In this document: positions 1-11,680 of the stretch, in pieces
How the letters are laid out: each line of letters opens with the position of its first letter
Numbering within the stretch: position 1 is the stretch's first letter
DNA from: Lophius americanus
Lineage: Eukaryota; Chordata; Actinopteri; Lophiiformes; Lophiidae
Assembly (NCBI GenBank): GCA_037951165.1
Contig: JBBDHG010000011.1
Coordinates: forward strand, 3,065,001-3,129,000
Length of the DNA stretch: 64,000 nt
Reading direction: 5' to 3'
Notes under the pieces: model-generated
The model's database searches: none
What the model saw: the letters and a program-made list of their open reading frames with translations, nothing else
Told to the model about the DNA's origin: nothing
Position numbers and translations under genes: made by a program

Positions 1-31
1 CAATCCAAAAACATAATTATAATTATGATAA

Positions 32-98
32 AAATAATGATAATAATAATAATAACAATAATAATAATAATAGAAATAATAATAATAATAATATAATG
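32..98. repeat. (AAT)n-type microsatellite, imperfect
   Basis: Interrupted run of AAT/ATA triplets. It is followed to about 210 by purine-rich, A-rich sequence. No gene is visible. Confidence 0.85.
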
Positions 99-960
99 AT
101 GAACGAGAAGAAGAAAAAGATAAGAAAAACAAATTACCATTGTAACAGTAGTATAAAAGCAGCATGAATAGGAGGAAGGTAATAATAAAAATAATAGGAC
201 AACATCATGAAATAGGTGATTTGGTGTCTTTGAAATTAGGCAATATTATAAATCATTTTAAAACGAACCAAGACCATTTGTATTTGGATTAATTTAATTC
301 AACAAAACCTTTTTTTCAGTGTGGTGAGACCAACAAGCCAACTCTAAAAATGATCTATTGAAGTGACGATTTGTTTATCAGGTCCCCGGGGGTGTTGAGT
401 CCAGCTGGGACTGAAGTTTGTTAGTTTTTAGATGTGGTTTCTACTTTTTCACACAGGTGAGTTTCAGATAACCTTTTTGGTTAAATGATTACACCTTGTA
501 TTTTGTGTTTATTCAGATTATCTTTGTTTCGTGATAATTTCTGTTTGATAATCCATCGCAAATTACTGATGGATACACACAAATACAAGCAGCCAGTAGG
601 CGTCTAATACTTTTTGAGAGCACAGTACTTCTGTTTTTTTCCCAATTATCCCGTACACTCACCAGAACAAGTGGCCTACTTTTATCCAAACAGCCAAACA
701 AAGCCAGAGGACATTTTGGTAAAGAGCAGACCCCTTGGAGCCGGTGACGCTCTCCTTCTCTGGTGTTGTTGCTAGGAGACAGTGGACTAAAAATCTAGCC
801 TCCATGAGGCGCACCTGCTCTGCGAGGTCTGGCACATTCAGCGTCTGCACATGCAACACATGGGAGGAAGAACTGATTAGGCAGGATGAATCCTTCAGTG
901 CAGTTCCACTGCTCCGATTTATTAGATAATGGAGTAGCGTGGAGGGAAATCTTCTCCGAC

Positions 961-962
<2 letters not shown>
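99..962. other. Unannotated single-copy-looking sequence
   Basis: Nothing recognisable. Both strands are broken by stops in all frames, and I see no repeat family I can name. Confidence 0.5.

Positions 963-1028
<66 letters not shown>
963..1028. repeat. (GT)33 dinucleotide microsatellite
   Basis: Uninterrupted GT run of 66 bases. It makes artificial Cys-Val and Thr-His open frames that are not genes. Such a long pure run is expected to vary in length between individuals. Confidence 0.97.
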
Positions 1029-1031
<3 letters not shown>

Positions 1032-2572
1032 AATGCAGGGTTTCTGCTCCTGCGCTCAAACTCAGAGCGTCCTTCGTCTGTCTGTGGAGAGAGAGAGTGG
1101 ATGAAGCATGAGCTCAAAAGTCAATAAAGGAGAGACGGATGTAAAATCACTTGGCTTATGTGAGTTGAAAGCGAAGCAGAGCATCCTCTGTGGGGGCGGT
1201 CACACCCTTAGCAGTTCATCTCCATGAGGTAGGATGGAAAAGATGCTGCTGCGTCTGTGTAAAAAACTAAAACAAAACAGCTTAGTTGTGTTATAACTGC
1301 TTTGTTTTTGAAAAGTCAGTCAGCCGAGACCCAAGAGCAGCTCCACTGTTCACATATATCTATCAGGAGTAGAAACCCTACTGGCCTGCATAACTTCTTT
1401 AATACCCTCACAGTCTGTCACCATTCATAGGGAGTAAAATCTCATTTATAATCCTTTACGAGGAAGACAGGAAAGAGACACTCGCTCCTCACTCTGCATC
1501 ACATGAGGATGAAAATAGAACTTGAGCATCACTTTAGTGCGTCTCGCTGCTCTCACTGTGCTGAAATATGTGTCAGCCCCAGTCTGCAGGGCTGCTGGGA
1601 TCCTTTGTGCTGGGCGTGTGTCAGACCGGAGAGCCTTCAGCTCCAGTCTGGAAGATGATCAGCTGGGCAGGACAGGGACCTCCAGGGAACCAAAGCCGAC
1701 AGCCAATAAACACGTCCGTATGCGCACGCTGACCTGCTGAGCTGCAGAGTGTTAATTGTGCTGTGGGTCATTAGGCTGAACGCAGGCATACTTCAGACCT
1801 GGCCTCTATGCAGGCTTTGACCTTCTGCTGGGCACCCTGGGTAATACTGGATGTGGCTGCCACATCAAACTGACTGCTGTGAGGTGCCATGCTAAAATTA
1901 TCACTTTCTTCATAAATAAAGATGAAGGGGAAGTGACCTAGTGGCACCTTTATAAGATTTAAACCAAATACACTGAGGCTGTTTTCTGGTTTCTTTTATT
2001 CTCCGATTTTCAGAGAATCAATCTTGTTACAATTCGTACATCAAATATTTATTTCTTATTTTTGATAATCTTAATAAACAGGAAGGAAGGAAGAAAATGT
2101 AATGATCTTGCAGCTAGCAAACTGATAGATTTAGCAGCCATCAGCCATTATCTGAATAATAATCTCTATCCGAACAATAAAGCAGCCGAGCCAGGAGTGT
2201 GGATGTATTCTCATCAACTAAGTGGCAGCAAGACATCATTTCAGAGGCTAAAACGTAGACAGGAATTATTTTCCCAGATACTACATCCCGTCAAGAAACA
2301 TCAAGGCCTTTTCTGGACTCAAATTGAGTTTTTTTCAGGAGTTCTTTGTACACAGAGACATGGAAATCACAAGAAAACCGTCCTCTATCTCCAAATCATA
2401 AGAAACTCAATGTTAATTATCAAATCCATCTTACAATCCTAATTCTTCACTATTCAAATAATAATTCTTTACTGTATTAAACTCGTTTTGTTTAAATATT
2501 TTAAACAACGGTTTTTAAAAGCCATATTGGCAAAGTGACAAATTTGATCAATGTTGTTGAAGTGGAAATTAT
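1029..2572. other. Unannotated intergenic or intronic sequence
   Basis: No supported gene. A short GGAA run lies near 2080. The 126-codon open frame across 2062-2442 has no recognisable domain and is within chance length. Confidence 0.45.
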
Positions 2573-2592
2573 AAAAAAAAAAAAAAAAAAAA
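2573..2592. repeat. Poly(A) run
   Basis: Twenty consecutive A. Nothing retrogene-like precedes it on the plus strand, so I do not call it a retroposon tail. Confidence 0.9.
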
Positions 2593-4212
2593 TACAAGGT
2601 GTGTTTCTTTGTAGAATCTTTGATTCTCAGTGAACAAAAATATTTCCCAGCATATTTAATTTTCAAAGAAATTTGATGAAAACAAGATATAACACTGAAC
2701 AACATTTTAAAAAATGACTACGTAAATGTGGTCTCTGTGATTTATCCCACATACATAACTTTCATTGAAGGAAGAACGTGTGCGTTGTTATGGGTCAGGG
2801 TAAAACGACTAAATTGCTGTTCAGTGGTAGCCTGATTGGTCATCAGCGCCATGATAGATCCTTCCTCTCCATGCGATCTGTTTGAACCCCTTGGACGAAG
2901 ACTTGATGCTGAAACGCATTAAAGTTTGGGTCTTATAAGTCTGAAATGACCAAGCCGTGACTATAAAGGCATATTTTAGTTTTTATTAAAAGAGAAAGTG
3001 CTATGAAGTTTCATGGGTACCAAGATTCTTGAAATTATCTGCTTCAGTATTTATCTCCTGCAGTTGGCAGGCCCACGTTTGTGTAAAACAATGTGACTTA
3101 GTGAAACACACTTGCCAGCATATTTCAGCACCTTCAGCAACGCGGCTTTGGTTCTGTACATCTGTGTCAGCGATCTCACCGTTAATTTTGAGGCTCAGTA
3201 TTCAGTCTATGAATCTTACAAGGCATCTAATGAAATTAAGTTTAGGAATTAGCTCAATACTTAATCTGGTTGGACAAGATTTATTTGTATCGTTCTCTCT
3301 CACAATCAGCTTTTTTTATGCATTTTTAATGAATTAAATTCTCTCTGCCCTCTATTGCATTTGTGTTGAGATAATTCAACAGTAGCACAAACAAACGTTC
3401 ACACAAACTCAACTCCAGTCTGTCCCAACACACAGTTCCATGCAGTCCAAAAATCTGGGAAAAATCTTTGTGGGTATTCGTAAGAATTCCCCTTGAAAAA
3501 AAAAAAAAAAAGGTAGATTTGAGGGAACAAAAGGAATGAAAAAAGGTCAATTTCATGACACTTTTACCTTTCAGGGAACCCACCTCTGGAAGCCATCACC
3601 GTGATTTACAAGCCCACTCAGGTCAGCAGGCAGCTCCATTAAAGATGCTCAGTGAGGCAGATGGGGAGAGAGTACAGTAAATCTTCAGGGAGGCAGGAAT
3701 CATCCACTCTGCCTGTTTGATGTGTCTGTCTGGGTCGGGGGAAGCCGATACTTAAGGCATGTTTGACGGGGGCTGGAACCCGCTGGCAATATAGTTTTGC
3801 AGTTTTTGGGAAAAACAAACCACAGTCTTTTTTTGTTTTTTTTGTTTTGTGAATGTTTATTTCCACAGCGCGGTTAAAAGGTTGCAGGGAAGAAGTAAAG
3901 TAAGAGACCGATAAAGGCCCGGAGCTTCAGACCCATTTCATCCAATATCTGCACCTCTCCGGGGCATTTCCTCTGTAATGGGGTGCGGCTTGGGGGCTGA
4001 GCGAGAGAGAGAGTGTGCAGGGGTGAGTTAAATATAGTCTCCGGTTTCATGCAATAATGACACCAGTACTTTCCACAATTCTTATGTTTGATTTCGTTTA
4101 CACATAATTTCATGACAGCAGAACAGAAGCAAGCGTGAAGAGAACCGTTTGTTACAGCTCTGCTGTCTGGTTTAGAGAAGTCGGCTCGTACCAAACGACA
4201 CGAGGCAGCGAC
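2593..4212. other. Unannotated sequence with one poly(A) run
   Basis: No gene seen. A 16-base A run lies at 3496-3511. Around 2870-2930 there is a phrase resembling the 'GAAACGC' block of some dispersed vertebrate repeats, too short to assign. Confidence 0.4.
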
Positions 4213-4228
4213 GGGGGGGGGGGGGGGG
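4213..4228. repeat. G16 homopolymer followed by G6
   Basis: Sixteen G, then TT, then six G. It lies directly upstream of the LINE relic at 4243. It could form a G-quadruplex and is prone to length error in sequencing. Confidence 0.9.
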
Positions 4229-4242
4229 TTGGGGGGTCAGAG

Positions 4243-4585
4243 TTGAAGATGTTCAGATGTTCTTTGGTAGTGATGAGGATGGACAGGATTTGAAATTAGA
4301 TCATCAAAGGGACAGTCCAGGTTAGACATCTTGAAGACAAAGTAAGAAAGGCCAGATGGAGATGGTTTGGAGACCTGATGAGAAGGGGACAGTGGATCTT
4401 TTGGTAGAAGGATGCTGGAGATGGAGCTGCCAGGAAGGACAAAAAGGAAAACCAAAGAGGCGATTCTGGATGTGGTGAGAAAAGACATGCAGTCGGTTGG
4501 TCTGACGGAGAAAGATGGAGAGGAAAGGGCAAGATAGAAAAAGATGATCCAACCCTAAACGGAACAGACGTAAGAAGAAGTCACA
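4243..4585 (+). mobile_element. LINE relic, 3' end of ORF2 plus 3' tail
   Basis: Degenerate 5'-truncated copy of an abundant fish non-LTR retrotransposon; the clade is not assigned with certainty. On the plus strand one frame reads RWRWFGDLMRRG (about 4352-4387). After a frameshift another reads RRMLEMELPGRTKRK, then DVVRKDMQSVGLTEKD. This is the Arg/Lys-rich C-terminal tail typical of such reverse-transcriptase proteins (family consensus RRMLRMELPGR...). It ends near 4580 in a GAAGAAG-type tail like other copies. At least one frameshift and several stops show it is dead. The G-rich tract at 4213 marks the 5' break. Confidence 0.85.
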
Positions 4586-4804
4586 ATAAGTAGACCATGT
4601 AAAGTTAAAGGCATTCACTTTTTAAGCACATTGACAAAAAGACAATATAGCTATAAAGAGCCATTGAATTCCATTAGATGGCTCTAATTTGCCAAACTAC
4701 AATTTTCAATGACATTTATTCTAATAACTGAGTAGGAATAAAAAACGGTAAGCCACAATTCAACATTCCTAAATTGCAATTATTATCATTAAACCCGAAT
4801 GCAG

Positions 4805-5078
4805 CATCAGGTGCTAGAGTGATCGTCCACTTATGGAAGGTTTGGTGGTTCAACCCCCGGCCCCTGCAGTCTACCTGACTTCTGTCTTTGAGTAAGATTC
4901 TGATACTCAATGGTGGTTCCACTGGTGTGAATGGTTACCGCTCCGGCTGAGCAGGTGGAACCTACGGCAGCCTGTCATCACTGTATGAATGTTTGAGTGA
5001 AGTAGGTGAATGCTAGCTTTTCTTCTGCCTTGAGTGATCAAGCAGACCAGAAAGGTGTTATGTAAGAACATTTACACG
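4805..5078 (+). repeat. Dispersed fish repeat with tRNA-like box B (SINE-like)
   Basis: Starts with a tRNA-like stretch. The box B-like element GGTTCAACCCCCGG is at 4847-4860. It is followed by the 'TTTGAGTAAGATTCTGATACT' type block, then 'ATCACTGTATGAATG', and ends with 'AAGGTGTTATGTAAGAACA', a decayed form of the usual GCGCTATATAAATGC ending. This is a common teleost repeat. I infer a tRNA-derived SINE or a non-autonomous element carrying one. A second copy lies at 49735-49935. Confidence 0.7.
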
Positions 5079-5944
5079 TTTTTGCCTCAGTGTGAGTGGC
5101 TAAAGCTGGGCCACATTATACGATGTGTTGAGCTGGCGATCTATTCCTCAGGACCCTAAGTTGCAGAGACACTTAGTCTTTTTATGTTGACCTCCTCCAG
5201 ACAACTCAATCATCTGGCAATGAATGGAATCATGGAACAATTACAGTAAATAATAAAGAACACTGGATTTGTTTGACAGTTATAGCGAAATACAAGAAAC
5301 TAAAATCCTTCCTTGCTGCGTCATTGATGGAAAATCCCTTTTGTATCCTCCTTAAGAACACCAGGACCATAAATTGTCAGAGAGTCGGTTCATAATGTGT
5401 TCAAATTCTGTATATGTCCATGTGGAAGTGGCATTCAACATTTTCATTCATGGTTTGAGCCTCTGGGGTTACACTCAGTAAATGTAAATGACAAATCAGC
5501 AATGTCAAAAGACGGCGTCTGTCTCTCTTAGCCGTCTGAGAGACACTGAGGAGGCTTTTTGTTGAGTGCCACTCCCACTTCCTCTGCTTCCACTGTGGCA
5601 CAAGCCTTTTAACCTTGGCTTCTTCCTCACTAACAGTATTTCCATCACAGAGTACCCTGATGGGCTGTATTGATGTCCCGATAAATTTTCCTCTGCCAGC
5701 CAACAGAGACCTTTTACAGGGTGGCGAGCGGAAATCAGGCATAAAGCAGCTTCCTTGACTTGTCATGGTGCTGAACGGTTCATCAGTTTGATCACATTCC
5801 AGATTCAAAAATTCTAGACCTTACCTGCAGGAGAGTGGAGAACACCACCAGTCATTGTTGCTGTGCTATTTTAAAGCGATCATGAGGCCGAATCATTTTT
5901 ATATATTTATATATGTCTTCCAGCCTACTTCAGTAAAAATTGAA
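5079..5944. other. Unannotated sequence
   Basis: No supported gene. A 135-codon minus-strand open frame (5401-5808) has no domain I recognise. Frames of this length are expected several times by chance in 64 kb, so I leave it uncalled. Confidence 0.45.
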
Positions 5945-6100
5945 TGTTATATTTTACCCTAGTAGTTCATATTTTACTCTGTTGGTGGAGCTTTTTACAT
6001 GAAAAACATTGTTTCCTGTACATAACTCAAAAATGTATATTTCAGACATTTCATGGAGCTTCATCTCCAAAATATATTATGTAGGCGTAGGCCTAGTTTT
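5945..6100 (+). repeat. Alpha repeat, partial copy, forward
   Basis: Member of the unassigned dispersed family described at 44600-46830. It shows the 'TAGTTCATATTTTACTC' block, the GGTGGAGCTTTTT box, 'GAAAAACATTGTTT', 'ACTCAAAAA' and 'TTTCATGGAGC', and ends at GCGTAGGCCTAG near 6097. Forward is defined by the GGAGCTTTTT box. Internal parts are missing. Confidence 0.65.
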
Positions 6101-7014
6101 ACACAAGCATGTTTTGCTTTGTTTCTATTATATCTGCACATTGAAAAGTAAACATATTTGAAAATTGTGCACTCTAACTGTCATGGATTTCCCAGGAATG
6201 TAGCAGATTTTCTGGCTCAAATAATAAATAATCAATAATTTCATGAGTCTTTTCTATGTTTAGGGTTTATTTAAGTCTTAATTAAGAAACAACTATGAGA
6301 TTATTAACCTGGACACTCACCTTATCCTGACTGTGCCTTGAGACCGCGTCCATAAAGATCACACACAAGCTCAGACTGATCTAACATTAGTGGCGTCCAA
6401 CACCCACTGAGAAGGTCGGGGGTACAAACACGACTCTCACTGTGGTTATAGAGAAACCGGTTGAAAAATGAGCCTCCTAATTTGGATTCATAACACATAT
6501 CTCTGTCTGGTGCTCCCAGACAGGCGGATGTTCTTCAGACTTCTGATTGTCTTTAAATATCAGACTAACGGTGATTCATATTCTCTACTAATGTGATAAA
6601 AAGAATCTTCCTCTCAAAGCTGTTCCTCCTTATTCTTTATTCAAAGAAGCTGTCGCTGTAGCAGCTAACCATTTTCAATTTTACTCAGACAATTACACGT
6701 TAAAGACGTGGACCTACTGAAACTTTGGTCCCTGCTCCGTTTTCACTTTGAATGTCTTCCTGCATGTTTTGGGGGAACTTATGGATGCGAGTGAAATGGA
6801 TAAAATGGGCTGTGTTACTGCAAGTTGTTGATGCTAGTATAGCTATATATATTTGGCAAGACACAACAAAATTGAAGAGAAAAAGTAAAAAAAGACAAAA
6901 AAACCTTATGGAGTTAGATATCTAATGGCCTCAGCTGGTGAGGATGAATCAAAGCATCCCTAAAGCCTCTTCTTCTTCCCCATGTTTGTTGTTGTTGACA
7001 GTTTTGACTCATTA

Positions 7015-7028
7015 CTGCCATCTTGTGG
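7015..7028 (-). promoter_or_regulatory. CTCF-like motif
   Basis: CTGCCATCTTGTGG matches the reverse form of the CTCF core (consensus SYGCCMYCTRSTGG) at 13 of 14 positions by eye. Such matches arise by chance and occur in repeats; occupancy is unknown. Confidence 0.3.
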
Positions 7029-7405
7029 TTAAGTTTGTGTCTTTGAAAAGGGTAGATGGAGTAATATGGATGTGATTGATATCATATGAAACAGATCTAT
7101 TTTTTTTTTCGAACAACAGTATGTATTCTCTATTTATCCTCCATCTACACGTGTAATCTTATAAATAGATTAAATAGACTATAAATCAACTTTCATTCTT
7201 AACTTTTGCTCCAGCAAACAATTTGTCTGCTTAAATAAAAGTTGAATGCTCTTGGAAAAGATCCCAAACAATGTCAACTCCCATCCCAGCAGTTTCCACT
7301 GCACACAAAATCTTCATTACGAGGATCTATAAGCAGAATGTGTCGGGTTACTGCTTCTTATCAGGATATGTTCTGGCTGCACATTCCCCTTTGAGGTTCG
7401 GGCTA

Positions 7406-7426
7406 GGTGCCAGTTCAACTGGTACC
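7406..7426. repeat. 21-bp near-perfect palindrome
   Basis: Arms GGTGCCAGTT and AACTGGTACC around a single C, with one G-T mismatch. Function unknown. Confidence 0.6.
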
Positions 7427-8002
7427 TCATGTTGGACTCATGTGTCCCTGCCCCCCTTCACCTCCTCACCTGCCAACCAATGCCTCATTCCTTAGAATCC
7501 ACTCAGGTCAGGCCAGGGATTCAATGGAGGTTAGTAAAATTTGGATTCAGAGCCGAACCATATCGTGCAGGTGTGAATCTAACTCATGACATTATAGTGT
7601 CATCACCCGACCCCCAACATTTAAACCAGTCCAACTATCGTTTGGAAGTAGTTCTGTGACCTCTCACCAGATAAAAAGCAAATTTTCAGACAGACTGAAC
7701 AAGTGCAACAGTTTTTTCCACGTTTTCCGGGATAATTTCCAGGTTAGGTGGGATTTTTTGAGAGGACGTAAAAGTTTCTGCGTAAAAGTAGCTGAAAGTT
7801 TGGATGAAGTTTGTGATTGAGTGACGCCACAGCAAACTGAGATCCGCCCCACATGAAAGATCGTTGAACACTAAAGGTAAGTGCAAACTTTTAAATATGT
7901 TTTATTACTCTGCATTTGTGATTATAAATAATGGTGCATGATGGTCTTTCTCTGGGTCAAACAGCAATCATGTTTACACCTGCACAGCGCCAGGAAAAAA
8001 CT

Positions 8003-8135
8003 GGGCCTACGCTGTCGTCCCGGACAGCAAGGGTATATCTTAAGAAGTCCCCAATCCCCTGCGTTGAACAAGCATTCCCATGACTGAACTGTGCATGAGT
8101 AGAACAGTGTTTTTTGTAAAAAAAAAAAAAAATGT
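8003..8135 (-). repeat. Alpha repeat, terminal segment, reverse
   Basis: Reverse copy of the alpha 3' terminal block: 'GGCCTACGCTGTC', then 'AAGGGTATATC', 'CCCCAATCCCCTGCG' and 'AGTGTTTTTTGTAAAAA'. A 6-bp hairpin is formed by GCTGTC (8011-8016) and GACAGC (8023-8028). It ends in a 14-base A run (about 8119-8132). Confidence 0.75.
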
Positions 8136-8221
8136 AAAAACTGAATATGATATATACAAGATAATGGTTAGTTAGAAAAAAGAAAAAAAAATCTCTCTCT
8201 TGAGGCAGAAATATGCAACTG

Positions 8222-8310
8222 ACTTTTCCGAAAATCAATCTAGTTCTTCCTCACGTTGGTGGGGGTATAAAGTTTGAAAATGGTCAAGAAATAGTTTGGA
8301 GTTGACACAG
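8222..8310. repeat. Alpha-associated fragment
   Basis: Contains 'AAAATCAATCTAGTTCTTCC', also found in the long inverted repeat at 44977-45187 and 46111-46321, followed by 'AAATAGTTTGGAGTT', the reverse of another alpha module. Probably part of the same insertion as 8003-8135. Confidence 0.55.
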
Positions 8311-8400
8311 AGGATCTACAGAGATAATGATTCCAGAATATCCCCACCTATTCAGGAATAAAGTGAAAAATTCAAATGAAATGAAAATGAATTTGAATTT

Positions 8401-8944
8401 CTTTTCAAACACTGCACTGGAAGAGGGTACAATAAAAAAAATCCAACAAAAAGAGCTCCATGTTGAAACTTAAATGTGAAAAAAAAAAGTTTTAAAACAA
8501 AAATTTAATTTTAGATGCTCCATAATGACCTTCATCTTTTTTCTTCTGCCTTTGTTCCTTTACTTTTACACAAACCTGCCTGACAAAAATATCGAAGCAT
8601 CCAGGTCATGATTTGTTTTTCTATCTGATATGGGTGCACGAATCACATTTTGGTTTTTGGATACTCCGCTTCATCCAATATTGTACATTATTTTATTTAT
8701 CTTTATTTTTTAATTTTAAATATTTGAACTTTTTTTTGTTTTTACCACCATTCTTATTTTCCATTCCAATAATTTTTCCTGCACAAAGATAAGTCATTAG
8801 AAATTACTCACAAAAGTGAGTACAGGAGAATTTTCATATTAACACTGAGTTACTTCTTATGAGATCTGTGTCATGGATAAAACTGCGGTACGCATACGAG
8901 CAGGATTTCTTGCAGAAACTCGGTGATGAAATGAGAAAGAAAAG
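8401..8944. other. AT-rich unannotated sequence
   Basis: T- and A-rich, especially 8640-8780. Nothing recognisable. Confidence 0.5.
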
Positions 8945-9065
8945 GTTAATCTTAATGGCTCTGCTCCATTAGCTGTAACGATGAGCTAATTAAAAGGGCT
9001 AATTCATCAGATCAGACCGAGGTAAGACATTAATGTTTGCTTCATCTGCATAAATGGTGAGCAAC
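8945..9065. promoter_or_regulatory. CNE-like block with TAATTA homeobox sites
   Basis: High-complexity sequence with two tandem 'GCTAATT' units (GAGCTAATTAAAAGG then GCTAATTCATCA), including one TAATTA homeodomain core. No repeat signature and no coding frame. It resembles vertebrate conserved non-coding enhancers, but conservation was not tested. Confidence 0.25.
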
Positions 9066-9504
9066 TCAAGGGTTTAAATCGAGAAAATGCTGGTTGGGTG
9101 CAAGTTTTGTGAGATGAGATTGAAATGTTTGCCTGGATTCTCAATCATTCAGGGCGCGGATGATGACCTGGATGAAAATGGTCCAGTTTTAGAAATATAA
9201 GAGATCTTACAATAATGGAAATCTGAAGCGATTTCAAGCATCACTGACTCATTTCTGCTTCAAGCTGTCTCCTACAACGCGAGTGAAGGGCTTAATCTCA
9301 AGAGTACACTTTTAATCGTCCTGATTCAACGAGGCTTGAGGAAGTTCTCAGCCAAAGCTTCTTTTTGAAAAATATTTTGAATTCAAAGTCATTAGATTAT
9401 ACAGTAATTATTGTTTACATTGTTGTCTCCTAATGTCAGTGAGGATAAAAGCTTTGATATACCGTCAATGAAGTACTGTCATTCAACACATCATCATAGA
9501 GAAA
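9066..9504. other. Unannotated sequence
   Basis: Nothing recognisable. Confidence 0.5.
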
Positions 9505-9760
9505 CTAGGCCTACGCTTACATCCCAGACAACAAGGGTATATCCCCGGAAAGTCCCCAATCCCCTGCGTTGTACAAGGAATCTCCCTGATTTTTGTAAAA
9601 AAGAAAGCTCCCCCTAATGAGCAACGTTTTAGCTATTAGAGAAAAATATAAAATAATAATAGATGTCTTCGATTTGATTCATATTCACTAATTTCGGACT
9701 AACAGTTGAGAAATTATGGCGGGAATTTTTTGGGAAATAAAGCTCCCCTAGTGTTGGCAA
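9505..9760 (-). repeat. Alpha repeat, reverse
   Basis: Begins at 'CTAGGCCTACGC', then 'AACAAGGGTATATCC', 'CCCCAATCCCCTGCG' and 'TTTTTGTAAAAAAG'. It contains two inverted CTCF-like boxes, AGCTCCCCCTAATG (about 9605-9618) and AGCTCCCCTAGTG (about 9742-9754). Order and content mirror the forward copies at 46330-46825. The terminal hairpin is decayed here. Confidence 0.75.
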
Positions 9761-11115
9761 AATACAACATCATACCTAAAATTAAGCCAAACCTTCCTCG
9801 CACTAAGGTGTTGTAAAATGTGGAAAATAATTATTGGAATAGTTTTTTGAATGATCTTATTAACACGAAGGATCTTGGGCGGCGATTCCATACAATTCCA
9901 TAATATTCCCGACTTCTCGGATGTATAATAAAAAAAAAGAAAAAAAATCATTAGGGGTAAAATCATCAAAAAAGATAAAAATATGCAAAATCAAACATGT
10001 TGACATAAGCTTCAAGTCCTTACATTTTTATTATACAGTATGTTAACTTGTGCTTTGCTTCAATTATGCGGTAAATAATGTAACTGACAGAATCTTCTTC
10101 CTTAAAAGTGGAAGAATTCATAGTTTCATCCTGCCGGCCCGGAAAGAAGATGCCAACATGAATTTACAGCCATCAGTGAATCCATCCTGTGCCACCAGCC
10201 ACACGTAGACATCTCAGGCCTCCGCTGATAATAGGAGTTAATAAGCACAACAACCTAATTACACCCCATAATGGTGATGACTAGCATGTCTCAATAACAC
10301 AGAGGGGGGTCTCCAGTGAACAATAGGATCCATCACTAGCGGGGTGGAGAGCCCCTGACTGTGACCCTGACATGTTCATCATAAAATAACTGACACGCTG
10401 CTGTTGTTATATGGACGCTGGATTCTAGTGTTATTGTTTGGATGAAAGGAGAGGTCAACATTTGTGGGGTTCACTATCGTCACTGGAAGAGAACAGAGGG
10501 CGTGTCGCCTTAAACCAGGCATGAATCAATCAAAAGGTTTCCACACAGAGCACATACACATCCCATAAATTGAATTTAATTCAGTGAAGTGAGGTCTGCA
10601 GTATGCTTTTGTAGCAGTGTCGAGTAAACACATGAAAATCAGAGCAGAAGAGTAAAATAGAGAACCTTTCATTCAAGCAGTGGGATTGGTTTCACTATAA
10701 ATCTGTCAGAAAATCAATGATGGACAATATTATCAAGGACAACGAAGCGAACGATGTCAGATCTACTAGCTCATTAAGAAATTGTATTATGCAAGACAAA
10801 ACTCTCCTAAATTATCCAATAATAATACAACACAAAAGTTTGATTGAGAAAAAAGCTGCATCAACATCTGTCTACCAGATCTAATCTGAGTTATTTCATT
10901 AATTTTATTGACATTATGGGTGTTAAAGACACAATTCACCCCTACAATAGTTACTTATTTACAGCTTTACTGCCCATTTTAAAATATTTGTTATAAAAAA
11001 AATGTATTCAATCATTTACATCCCTTTGATTACTCAATCAGTTACATTATTTATTACATTTTTATCAAGGTAATTATTAATTTATCACCTAGGGCAATTC
11101 AAAAGTTAGTTATCA
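9761..11115. other. Unannotated sequence, partly CNE-like
   Basis: No gene. 10130-10420 is complex, non-repetitive sequence with 'CTAATTAC' homeobox-type sites that could be a regulatory element; the rest is AT-rich. Confidence 0.35.
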
Positions 11116-11143
11116 GGGGGGGGGGGGGGGGGGGGGGGGGGGG
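11116..11143. repeat. G28 homopolymer
   Basis: Twenty-eight uninterrupted G. It is the longest G run in the window, a strong G-quadruplex candidate, and likely imprecise in length. Confidence 0.9.
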
Positions 11144-11210
11144 AAACATAAAATAGATAGATCACATGCATCATGCTATTCAGTGTTTTTGTACAGTTTC
11201 TTGCTGCATA

Positions 11211-11680
11211 CACCTATGAGCCAAAACATTATAACCACCCGTCTAGTATTTTGTGGGCAGCTGGTCATAATGTTATTATAAGCAGTTGAGGGAGGGGCTT
11301 CACCAGACCTCTGAAGGTGTGCTGTGGTATCAGGCTCCAAAATGACAGCAGCAGATCCTGTACGTCATGAGGTGGGGTCTCTATGGTCAGACTTGTTTTT
11401 TCCTGCACACCCCACAGATGCTGGATTGGATTGAGTCCAAGTCAACAACTTGAACTGGTTGTTGCTCCTCAAAACATGCTTGAACCATTTTTGCTGTTTT
11501 CAGCATTATCCTGCTAAAAGAGGACACCGCCGTGAGGGAGTTCTGTTTCCATGAAAGGGTGTTTTTTTCTGTGGATGTTTCAAACTAACCACATAAATGA
11601 CAGAACCCAAGATTTCCCAGCAGAATATTGACCAAAGTATCACACGTGCTGTGTGAGCAAACCATTATGCCACCACTTCC
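11211..11680 (-). mobile_element. Tc1-like DNA transposon relic (transposase pseudogene)
   Basis: The left end carries a terminal repeat like 'GAGCCAAAACATTATAACC' preceded by TA. Inside, the minus strand holds pieces of a DDE transposase C-terminal half. One frame reads KTAKMVQACFEEQQ; the neighbouring 'AGCAGGATAATGC' is the degraded codon string for the QQDNA-type catalytic motif, now in another frame. Characteristic nucleotide phrases such as 'CCCACAGATGCTGGATTGGA' and 'TTTCCATGAAAGGGTGT' follow the order of teleost Tc1 elements. Multiple stops and frameshifts make it inactive. The N-terminal half and far terminal repeat are missing. Confidence 0.85.

Larger units (their letters stand above)
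6101..8002. other. Unannotated sequence
   Basis: No gene or named repeat seen apart from a CTCF-like motif (7015-7028) and a 21-bp near-palindrome (7406-7426). The overlapping open frames at 7271-7660 carry no recognised domain. Confidence 0.45.

Noticed and set aside
659..1117. 152-codon minus-strand frame with a long Thr-His run
   Set aside because: The run is simply the (GT)33 microsatellite read in frame.
5401..5808. 135-codon minus-strand open frame
   Set aside because: No recognisable domain or splice context; length is within chance expectation.
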